A stretch of 64,000 bases of DNA from assembly GCF_016862935.1 (NCBI RefSeq), contig NZ_BONX01000002.1, positions 310,001 to 374,000 of the forward strand. The letters are read 5' to 3'. The notes beneath the pieces were generated by a model. It made no database searches and was not told where the DNA came from. It was given only the letters and a program-made list of their open reading frames with translations. Both the position numbers and the translations under genes were made by a program. This DNA comes from Plantactinospora mayteni. GTDB taxonomy: Bacteria; Actinomycetota; Actinomycetes; Mycobacteriales; Micromonosporaceae. This document shows positions 31,901 through 42,000 of this stretch, piece after piece. The first letter of the stretch is position 1. Each line of letters begins with the position of its first letter.

Positions 31901-33092
31901 GACCCAGGAACTCCAGGTTGCCGTCCGGCAGGTACCGGACCAGGTCACCGGTGCGGTACATCCTGGTCCCGGCGGCCTTGCCGAACGGCTCCGGCAGGAA
32001 CTTCTCGGCGGTCAGCTCGGGACGGTTGACGTACCCGCGGGCGACGCCGTCACCGGCGATGTAGAGCTCGCCGACCACGCCGACCGCGACCGGCTGGAAG
32101 TCCCGGTCCAGCACGTAGGTCCGGGTGTTCGCGATCGGTCGGCCGATCGGCACCACCTCGACGTCGCCGGGCACGTCCCAACTGGTGGACCAGATGGCGG
32201 TCTCGGTCGGGCCGTACACGTTGACCAGTCGCTTCACCCGGCCGCTCAGGTCACCCGCCAACGCCGGGGGCAGCGCCTCGCCGCCGACCAGCGCGACCAC
32301 CGGCCGCTCGCCGAAACCCGCGTCCAGCAGCAGCTTCCAGCCCGACGGGGTCGCCTGGACGTGCGTCACCGGAAAGCGGTCGAGCAGGCTGAGCAGTTCC
32401 GGGCTGTCCCCCACCTCGTCGTCGTCGGCCAGCACCAGCCGGCCGCCGGTGACCAGCGGGAGATACAGCTCCAGGCCGGAGATGTCGAAGGAGAGCGAGG
32501 TCGCGGCGAGCCAGACGTCCTCGGTGCCGGCGTCCAGCAGCCGGCGCATCGAGAAGAGCAGGTTCAGCAGCGCCCGGTGCGAGATCTGCACGCCCTTCGG
32601 CCGGCCGGTCGAGCCGGAGGTGAAGATGATGTACGCGAGCTGGTGCTGGTCGTCGCGGCCGGGCACCGGCTCCGCCGGCCGGGACTCGATGACCTTCTCG
32701 TCCCGGTCGGCGAGGACGTGCCGGCCGGAGTAGACGCCCTCCAGCCGGCCGATCACGTTCGACTCGCTGACCACCAGTTCCGCCCCGGCGGTCTCCAGCA
32801 TGTAGCCAAGCCGTTCCGGCGGCAGGTCCGGATCCAGCGGTACGTAGGCCGCGCCGGCCTTCCAGACCGCCAGCAGCCAGGCCACCAGGGACGGTTCCCG
32901 CCCCAGCAGCACCCCGACCACCGTCTCCGGTCCGACCCCGACCGCCCGCAGGTGCTGGGCGTATCGGTTCGCCAGCGCGTCGAGTTCGGCGTACCGGACC
33001 CGCTCGCCGCCCTGGACCACCGCCACCGCCTTCGGGGTGGCCGCGGCCTGTGCCTCGACAACGTGGTGCACTGATCGACTCATGCTGCTCAC
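28947..33092 (-). CDS. terminal NRPS: A-PCP fused to a beta-lactamase/PBP-like domain and an ornithine-carbamoyltransferase-like domain
   Basis: This 1381-residue protein has four parts. The A domain (about 1-490) has IIFTSGSTGRPKG; its hand-read code DILQLGVIWK is close to Gly. The PCP (about 515-585) carries LGADSM with Ser near 546. After a 100-residue Ala-Val-Pro-Glu linker, a class C beta-lactamase/PBP-like domain (about 695-1030) has the nucleophile motif SISK near 734 and HPG, but the YxN motif reads KTN. An OTC-like domain (about 1065-1370) has STRTR and HPTQALTDL for carbamoyl phosphate, whereas the ornithine motif HCLP is HDLP and the SMG loop reads TTG. The GTG start overlaps the preceding stop (GTGA). 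Upstream condensation comes from the last domain of the 3682-residue NRPS. The PBP-like part may release or cyclise the peptide; the OTC part may carbamoylate Dap. Confidence 0.92.
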   Translation of the reverse strand: MSSMSRSVHHVVEAQAAATPKAVAVVQGGERVRYAELDALANRYAQHLRAVGVGPETVVGVLLGREPSLVAWLLAVWKAGAAYVPLDPDLPPERLGYMLETAGAELVVSESNVIGRLEGVYSGRHVLADRDEKVIESRPAEPVPGRDDQHQLAYIIFTSGSTGRPKGVQISHRALLNLLFSMRRLLDAGTEDVWLAATSLSFDISGLELYLPLVTGGRLVLADDDEVGDSPELLSLLDRFPVTHVQATPSGWKLLLDAGFGERPVVALVGGEALPPALAGDLSGRVKRLVNVYGPTETAIWSTSWDVPGDVEVVPIGRPIANTRTYVLDRDFQPVAVGVVGELYIAGDGVARGYVNRPELTAEKFLPEPFGKAAGTRMYRTGDLVRYLPDGNLEFLGRADHQVKIRGHRIELPEIEERLLAHPQVRNGVVVAREDVGGEKWLAGYVVPVDGRPVEPAELRDFLAAALPGYMVPAAFVTLDALPLNSAGKVDRRALPAPERTSFGGERDFVAPRNETERRIAKICVEVLGIDRVGVHDKFFDLGADSMRIVQLVTAARKAGLEVSLRMLYQHGTVAELAIALGAPPPASVLVEPTQLLPVIRPAKAGAVAPEPAAAAVVVAEPEPAIAVPAVVVAEPGPVAVAGSGAPAPVAVVAAEPVTVAGTPVPVSRVEAGPAGRLAAGPSPLPTMAEHRVPGASVALVRAGQVVAVRGYGVLVAGGAEPVTPETPFQVASISKHVTALGVLRLVRQGRLELDADVNRYLTSWRLPDGPAPVTVRHLLANLSGLSTSPNTGYAPTEPAPSLLDVLYGRPPASSAPVRPELVPGESFRKTNSHYAVLQQVLVDLTGEAFPELIRRLVFVPLGMTGSSFDPAFPADPARPVALGHDEHGVPVPGGWRNRPALAAGGLWTTAADLARVLAEIHRAHLGGGELLTPELAAELVAVASPGSFYGLGTVVDDTAPDLEFGHPGETTGYRAMTLGRLRSGDGFVVLTNSESGKAVQAFVATELAGWAERSGGGAEPAGYATADDGETIRLGEPAGRAGFAADWARDAPPVGGTAKEEETRAVRHLISINDLTDEDLRSIVARAVRFRSGQLRRERPLDGEVVGVYFKKTSTRTRTAFSSGALRLGAQIVAYGPDDLQLNTGETHADTGRVMSRMLDVLVARTSGDPAELRQMADQDRMSVVNAMTADEHPTQALTDLTTLLDHFGRIDGLRVLYVGEGNNSAAALALALTRYAGTHLELRTPPGYGLTEEITATAAAQAARGTATICERHDMSELPGGFDVIYTTRWQTTGTSKPDANWREIFAPFQVNSALWTGSPDAVFMHDLPAHRGEEVTAEVLDGPASIAFEQAENKLHSAMAVLEWCRRGPVAGPPGTAS

Positions 33093-36000
33093 CAATCCAC
33101 GGCTGTGTCGTTCCAGTCGGTCAGAACCGCGTCCCGTTCCCCCGCCGGCATGTACGTCCCCCGGGCGTCACCGTCGGCACCGGAAGCCATCGACTCCAGC
33201 ACCGCCCGGTACATCGCCACCACCCGCTCGGCGTTCTCCGAGGTCAGCGCGGAGCGCCGGACCCGCAGCATCAGGTGCCCGGGGCCGGTCGAGACCGCGA
33301 GCGCGAACTCGTTGGCGGCGTCACCCGCACCGGCCCGCACGTCGACGAGATCCGTGTCGACCTGGTGGAAGTCCTGGTAGCTGAACATCACCTCGATGAG
33401 CTGCCGCCCACCGACCTGACGCTGGATCGCCGGCATCGGATAGCGCCGGTGCGGCCAGAGTTCGACCTCGCGGTCGAAGACCTGCCGGACCAGTTCGCCC
33501 CAGGTGCCGGCCGTCCGGTCGTGCGCGAACGGCAGGGTGTTGAGGTACATCCCGTACACCTTGTCGGCGCCGTCGACCTCGGGCCGGGCGCTGCACACCA
33601 GGCCGGTGAAGAACGCCGGCTCGTCGGTGAGCTGGCTCATCACCTTCAGGTGCGCCGCGTGCAGCACCGCCTTCAACGAGGTACGGGTCGACGTCGCCAG
33701 CGCCCGCAGCCCCGGCTCCAGGTCCGGGAACCCGACCGGGATCCGGAAGCTGCCGGCCTCGTCGGCGGCGCCTCCCCAGCCGGCCGGCAGGGTGAACCGG
33801 GTGTGCCGGGTGACGGTCCCCTGCCAGTAGTCGCGGTCCGCCGCCGATCCCAGCGAGTCGAGTTCGGCGGCGATGAAGTCCGCGTACCGGACCTTGGGTG
33901 CGGTGACCGGCTCGGGGGTGTTGCCGGCGGCGAGCTGCCGGTAGAGGTCGAGCACCTCCATCAGCAGCGACTGCTGGCTCCAGCCCTCGGTGATCGCGTG
34001 GCACTGGGTGAAGCCGAGCCGCCAGGCGTCGTCGCCCTCCACGAAGCCGGCCATCCGGAGCAGCGGCGGGCTGGCCAGGTCGAACAGGCTCGCCCGCTCC
34101 CTGGCGATCAGGTCGCGCAGGGCCCCCTCCTTGGCCGTCTCGTCCAGGTGCCGTACGTCGGACACCTCGACCGGCATCTCGGCCGTGCCGTGCACGATCT
34201 GCATCGGCACCGAGTACGTGGTCAGGTCGAACGAGGTCCGCAGCAGTTCGTGCCGCTCGACCACGATCCGGGCCGCCTCGCGCAGCGCCGCCGGTTGGAA
34301 GGGCTGCTCGTCGCGGATCCGGTAGAAGCTGGTGTTGTGGTAGCGGTTGCCACCCACCCCGCCGAGCATCTCCACCACCATGCCGAGCTGGACCTGCGAC
34401 AGCGGGTACGCGTCGACCACCCCGGCCGGCAGCGCGGCCCGGTCCTCGTCGGAGAGCAGGGCGAACGGCGTCACCGTACCGGCCTCGGCCGGCTGGTCGG
34501 CGACCGTCTGGCCGGAGAGCGTCTCGGCGAGTTCGCCGACGGTGCGGTACTGGAACACGTCCCGGACCGCCACCTCGAACCCGGCCGCCCGCAACTTCCC
34601 GACCAACGCCACCGCCCGGATCGAATGCCCACCCAGATCGAAGAAACTCTCCGTCACCCCAACCCGGTCAAGCCCAAGCACCTCCCGCCACACCGCCGCA
34701 ATCCGCTCCTCCACCGGCGTACGCGGACCCACAAAAACAGGCCCCGCATCCACCGCAGCGGTATCCGGATCCGGCAGCGCCCGACGATCCACCTTCCCGT
34801 TCGCGTTCAACGGCAGCGCATCCAGCGACACGAACGCCGCCGGCACCATGTACTCCGGCAACCGGGTCGAGACATGCGCGGTCAACCCCGCCACGTCCAG
34901 CACACCGTCGACCGGCACGCAGTAGGCGACCAGGCGCTTGTCCGACGCCGCACCCACCGCGACCACCACCACATCGCGAACCGCATCATGCTCCAGCAAC
35001 ACCGACCGGATCTCACCCAACTCGATCCGATACCCGTGCACCTTCACCTGGTCATCGACCCGACCGACGAACTCGACGTCACCGCTGGGCAGCATCCGCA
35101 CCTGGTCACCGGTCCGGTAGAGCCGAGCACCCGCCGAACCGAACGGGTCCGGCACGAACCGCTCCGCCGTCAACTCCGGCCGGTTCACATAACCCCGAGC
35201 CACCCCGACCCCACCGACATACAACTCACCCAACACACCCACCGGGACCGGCGACAGGTCGGCGTCCAGGACGTACATCGACATGCCCGGCAGCGGGCGG
35301 CCGATCGGCAGCACGTCGGCGGTCTGCGCGCCCTGCACCGGGTAGATGCAGGTGCCGACGGACGCCTCGGTGGGGCCGTACTCGTTGACCAGGCGGCCGT
35401 CGCCGAGGATCCGGCGCCAGTTCTCGGCGACCGGGCCGGGCAGGGCCTCGCCGGCCACCACCACGACCTCGGCCAGCGCGGCGAGCTGGGCGTCCTCGGC
35501 CTGCTGGCCGATGATCTCCAGGTGCCCCGGGGTCAGCTTCAGGAAGCTGAACGGACCGGCCGCCACCAACTCCCGACCCAGATCCGCCATGTCCAGATCC
35601 GGACCCGCCAACCACACCCGCTGACCCGACACCAACGGCGCCCACACATTCGGCACCACCAGATCGAACGCCACCGACGAGAACAACGCCGAACCACCCA
35701 CACCACGACCAGCCAACTCCCGCGCCGCCCACGACACATGGTTGACCAACCCACGATGCGACACCGCCACACCCTTGGGCCGACCCGTCGACCCCGACGT
35801 GAAGATCACGTACGCCAACCGGTCGAGGTCGGCGGGTTCGGCGATCGGGGTCGACGGACGGTTGCCGATCTCCAGGCGCTCGGTGTCGACCAGGACGCAG
35901 TCCAGCGCCGGGTCGAACCGGTCCGCGTGCCGGGACCGGGTGACCACCACCCGGGCACCGGCGTCGGCGAGCATCGTGTTCACCCGGTCGGCCGGGAACG

Positions 36001-39000
36001 AGGGGTCCAGCGGCACGTACGCGCCACCGGTCTTCCAGACCGCCAGGAAGGTGGCGATCAGGTCCGGGCTCCGGTCCAGCAGCACCCCGACGAGGGACTC
36101 CGGGCCCACTCCCCGGGACCGCAGGTGCCGGGCCAGCCGGTTCGCCCGGGCGTCCAGCTCCGCGTAGTCGAGTTCCAGCTCGCCGAGCGCCACCGCGGTC
36201 CGGTCCGGGTGCGCGGCGGCCACGTCGGCGACCAGCTCCGGCACGGTACGCGTCGGCGCCGCGGTGGGGTTGACGGCGTACTCGCCGAGCAGCCGCTCCC
36301 GCTCGTCCGCCGGCAGGTGGTTGTCCCGGGCGTCGCCGTCGGCTCCGGTCGCCGCCATCGCCGCCAGCACCGCCCGGTACATCGCGCCCAGTCGGGTCGC
36401 GTCCGGCCGGCTCAGCATGTGCGTGTCGGCGGTCAGCACCAGGCTGCCGGTCATCGCGGCGACGGCCAGGCCGAACTCGGTGGCTCCCTCGCCGAGGCCG
36501 GACTCCACGTCGACCAGTTCGGTGTCGACCGCGTCGAAGTCCTGGTAGCTGAACCGCACGTCGAGCAGGCGCTGGCCGTCGGCCAGGTCCCGCTGGATCG
36601 CCGGCATCGGGTAGCGCCGGTGCGGCCAGAGTTCGACCTCGCGGTCGAAGACCTGCCGGACCAGCTCACCCCAGGTCGCCGCGCCCCGCCGGTGGGCGAA
36701 GGGCAGGGTGTTGAGGTACATCCCGTAGACCCGGTCTGCGCCGTCGACCTCGGGCCGGGCGCTGCACACCAGGCCGGTGAAGAAGTCCGACTCGTCGGTG
36801 AGCTGGCTCATCACCTTCAGGTGCGCCGCGTGCAGCACCGCCTTCAGGGAGGTACGGGTCGACGTCGCCAGCGCCCGCAGCTCGGGCTCCAGGTCGCGGA
36901 CCGGCACGGTGACCGAGTACGGCTCCCGGGGCGTCGACGGGTCGGCGGCCCAGCCGGTCGGCAGCGACAGCTTGGTGTAGCCGTCGACGATCCCGCGCCA
37001 GTAGTCGCGGTCCTCCGTCGACTCCAGCGAGTCGAGTTCGGCGGCGATGAAGTCCGCGTACCGGACCGCCGGGCGGGTCGCCGGAGTCGGGGTGCCGCCG
37101 GCCCGGAGCTGCTGGTACAGCTCCAGCAGCTCGGTCAGCATCGCGCGGTGGCTCCAGCCCTCGGTGATCGGGTGGGAGACCGTGACGGACATCCACCACG
37201 CCTCGTCGCTCTCCTCGTGCACGGTGAACCGCAGCAGCGGGGCCACCCCGAGGTCGAACAGCTCGGCCCGTTCCGCACCGGTGAACTCCCGGATCGCCTG
37301 CTTCCGCCCGGCCTCGTCGAGCTGCCGGATGTCGCGTACGCCGATCGGGATCTCGGCGGTGCCGTGCACGAGCTGCATCGGCACCGCGTACGTGGTCAGG
37401 TCGAACGAGGTACGCAGCAGTTCGTGCCGCTCGACCACGATCCGGGCCGCCTCGCGCAGCGCGTCCAGCCCGAACGGCTGCTCGGTACGCAGCCGGAACG
37501 AGGTGACGTTGTGGTAGGCGTGCAGGTCGGTGTCGGCCAGCATCTCGACGACCATGCCGAGCTGGACCTGCGACAGCGGGTACGCGTCGACCACCCCGGC
37601 CGGCACCTTGGCCCGGTCCTCGTCGGAGACCAGCGCGAACGGCGCGACGGTCGGCCCGTCGACGGTGGTTGCCCCGACGGTCGCCTCCGGCTCCGGGCCG
37701 GCCAGCCGCTCGGCGAGTTCGGCGACGGTGCGGTACTGGAACACGTCCCGAACCGCCACCTCGAACCCGGCCGCCCGCAACTTCCCGACCAACGCCACCG
37801 CCCGGATCGAATGCCCACCCAGATCGAAGAAACTCTCCGTCACCCCAACCCGGTCAAGCCCGAGCACCTCCCGCCACACCGCCGCAATCCGCTCCTCCAC
37901 CTCGGTACGCGGCCCCACAAAAACAGGCCCGGCGTCCACGGCGGCGGTATCCGGATCCGGCAGCGCCCGACGATCCACCTTCCCGTTCGCGTTCAACGGC
38001 AGCGCATCCAGCGACACGAACGCCGCCGGCACCATGTACTCCGGCAACCGGACACCACAGTGCTCAACCAACACACCGACCGGAAGCTCACCGTCAGCCG
38101 GCACACAGTAGGCGACCAGGCGCTTGTCCGACGCCGCACCCACCGCGACCACCACCACATCGCGAACCGCATCGTGCTCCAGCAACACCGACCGGATCTC
38201 ACCCAACTCGATCCGATACCCGTGCACCTTCACCTGGTCATCCACCCGACCGACGAACTCCACATCGCCACCGGGCAGCACCCGCACCTGGTCGCCGCTG
38301 CGGTAGAGCCGAGCACCCGGAACCGAGCCGAACGGGTCCGGCACGAACCGCTCCGCCGTCAACTCCGGCCGGTTCACATACCCCCGAGCAACCCCGACCC
38401 CACCGACGTACAACTCACCCAACACACCCACCGGGACCGGCGACAGGTCGGCGTCCAGGACGTACATCGACATCCCGGGCAGCGGGCGGCCGATCGGCAG
38501 CACGTCGGCGGTCTGCGCGCCCTGCACCGGGTAGATGCAGGTGCCGACGGACGCCTCGGTCGGGCCGTACTCGTTGACCAGTTCCGCGTCGGGGGCGCAC
38601 TCCCGCCAGCGCTCCAGGGTGTGCCGGGTAAACGCCTCGCCGGCCACCACCGTGATCTCGGCGAGCCCGCTCGCCTCGCCCGGCGCGAGCTGGTGGGCGA
38701 GCACCTCCAGGTGGCCGGGGGTCAGCTTCAGGAAGCTGAACGGACCGGCGGCCAGCAGCTCAGGACCGAGGTCCGCCATGTCCAGATCCGGACCCGCCAA
38801 CCACACCCGCTGACCCGACACCAACGGCGCCCACACATTCGGCACCACCAGATCGAACGCCACCGACGAGAACAACGCCGAACCACCCACACCACGACCA
38901 GCCAACTCCCGCGCCGCCCACGACACATGGTTGACCAACCCACGATGCGACACCGCCACACCCTTGGGCCGACCCGTCGACCCCGACGTGAAGATCACGT

Positions 39001-42000
39001 ACGCCAACCGGTCCAACTCGACCGGGACGGTGAGCGGCGTCGCGGGCTGTTCCGCGATGGTCGCCGCGTCCCGGTCGACCAGGACCCGGACCGGGACGTC
39101 CGGGAACCGGTCGGCGTAGCCGGAGCCGGTCACCACCACCCGGGCACCGGCGTCGGCCAGCATGTCGGCGATCCGGTCGGCCGGGTGGGCCGGGTCCAGC
39201 GGCACGTACGCGCCACCGGCCTTCCAGACCGCCAGGAAGGTGGCGATCAGATCCGGACCCCGGTCCAGCAACACCCCGACGACCGACTCCGGCACCACCC
39301 CGCAGGCGCGCAGGTGCCGGGAGAGCCGGTTCGCCCGGGCGTCCAGCTCGGCGTACGTGAGATGCTGGCCGGTGGACTCGACCGCCGCCGCGTGCGGGTT
39401 GGCCATCATCTGCGCGACGAACCGCTCCAGCACGGCCGGGCCGGTCGGCTCGGCGGTGGTGCGGTTCCACTCGACCACCAGCCGCTGCCGCTCCTCGTCG
39501 GCGAGGAAGGTGCCCCGGGCGTCGCCGTGCGGGTCCGCCGCCATCGCCTCCAGCACGGCCCGGTACATCGCGCCCATCCGGTCACCGTTGGCCCGGCTCA
39601 GCACCCGGGGGTTGACCGCCATGGTCACGTAGCCGAGCCGGACCGCCACGGCGAGCGGGAACTCGGTCGGGCTGTCGTCGATGCTGGCCATGTAGTCGAC
39701 CAGTTCCTTGTCGACCTGGTCGAAGTCGTGGTAGCTGAACCGGACGTCCATCAGCCGCTGGCCGTCGCCGAACTCGCGCTGGATCTCCGGCATCGGGAAC
39801 CGGCGGCGCGGCCAGATCTCCATCTCCCGGGCGTACGTCCGCTGGACCAGTTCCAGCCAGGTCCGGGCGCCCCGGTCGTAGCCGAACGGCAGGCTGTTCA
39901 GGTACATCCCGTAGACCTGGTCGGCGCCGACCACCTCGGGGCGGCCGTGCAGCACCAGGCCGGTCAGGAACGACTCCTCGGCGGTGAGCTGGCTCATCAC
40001 CTTCAGGTGCGCGGCGAGCAGCACCGTCTTCAGCGACGCCTTCGCCCGGCTGGCCAGCTTCCGCAGGTCGGACTCCAGGTCGTGGAACGGCACCCCGAGC
40101 ATCAGCGACTCGCGCGGCGCGTCCTCGTCACCCCAGCCGGTCGGCAGGGAGAACCGGGCGTACCGGCCGACGATGTCCCGCCAGTAGTCCCGGTCCTCCG
40201 CCGAGTCCAGCGAGCGCAGCTCGGCGCCGATGAAGTCGGCGAACCGCAGCGGCGGTGCCTCGACCGTGGCCGGGGTGCCGCCGTCCCGGATCTCCCGGTA
40301 GAGGTCGAGCACCTCCATCAGCAGCGAGTGGTGGCTCCAGCCCTCGATGATCGCGTGGCACTCGGTGACCGACAGCCACCAGGTCTTGTCGTCGCAGACG
40401 TGCGCGTAGAGCCGCATCAGGGCCGGCTGGGCCAGGTCGAAGACGTCGGCCCGCTCCACCGCGGTGAACTCCCGCAGCGACCGGTCCAGCTCGGCGGCGT
40501 CCAGGTGCCGCAGGTCCCGCTCCCCGACCGGCATCTCGGCGGTCGGGTACACCACCTGCATCGGCACCGAGTACGTGGTCAGGTCGATCGCGGTACGCAG
40601 CACCTCGTGCCGGGCCACCACGATCCGGGCCGCCTCGCGGAGCGCGTCCAGCGCGAACGGCCGCTCGTCCCGGATCCGGAACGACGTCACGTTGTGGTAC
40701 GCGTGCAGCTCCCCGTCGGAGAGCATCTCCACGACCATGCCGGCCTGGACCCGGGACAGCGGGTACGCGTCGCTCGCCCCGGCCGGCACCTTCGCCCGGT
40801 CCTCGGCGGAGATCAGCTCGAACGGCGCCACCGGGCGCTCCTGCTCAGCCGGTGCCGACCGGCCGTCGAGGATGCCGCACAGCTCGGCGACGGTACGGTG
40901 CGCGAAGACGTCCCGGACCGACACGTCCAGCCCGATCGCCCGCAGCTCGCCGACCAGGGCCACCGCCCGGATCGAGTGTCCACCGAGGTCGAAGAAGCTG
41001 TCGTGCACGCCGACCCGCTCCACCCCGAGCACGTCCCGCCAGATCGCCGCGACCCGCTCCTCGTCCGGGGTACGCGGGGCCACGTAGACCTGCTCCCCGG
41101 AGAGCGCGGCGCGGTCCGGTGCGGGCAGCGCGCGACGGTCGAGCTTGCCGTTGGCGGTCAGCGGGATCTTCTCCAGCGGCACGAACGCGGCCGGCACCAT
41201 GTATTCCGGCAGGCTGCGGCCGAGGAACTCGCGCAGCTCGGCCGGGCTCGGCACCTGGTCGCCCTCGGCCACCAGGTAGCCGGCCAGCCGCTTGTCGCCG
41301 GGGATGTCCTCCCGGACCACCACCACGGCGTCCCGGACACCTGGGTACGCGGCGAGCACCGACTCGATCTCGCCCAGCTCGACCCGGTAGCCCCGGATCT
41401 GCACCTGGTCGTCGATCCGACCCAGGAAGTCCAACCCACCGTCGGGCCGACGCCTCGCCAGGTCACCACTGCGGTACATCCGAGCACCCGGCTCGACCGC
41501 GAACGGGTCCGGCACGAACCGCTGCGCGGTCAGCTCCGGCCGCTTGAGATAGCCCCGGGCCACGCCGGGACCACCCACGTGGATCTCCCCCGGCACCCCG
41601 ACCGGGACCAGGTTGCCGTACTGGTCGAGGAGGTAGATCCGCAGGTCGCCGAGGGGGTAGCCGACCGGGTTGCCGGGGTCGGTGATGTCCTCCGGGCGTA
41701 CCTGGTGGAAGCTGGAGTGCACCGTCGTCTCGGTGATGCCGTACATGTTGAGCAGGGCCGGGCGGTCCAGGCCGAACCGGTCGGTCCAGGGGGCCAGCTC
41801 GGCCATCTCCAGCTTCTCGCCGGCGAAGACCACCGCCCGCAACTCCAGGGCGGCGAGCCGGGGGTCCTCGTCCCGGGCGAACCCGACCAGGCTGCGGAAC
41901 GCCGTCGGAGTCTGGTTGAGCACGGTGACCCGCTCCCGGACCAGCAGCTCCAGGAACTCGTCCGGTACCCGGGTCACCTCGCGCGGCACCACCACCAGCC

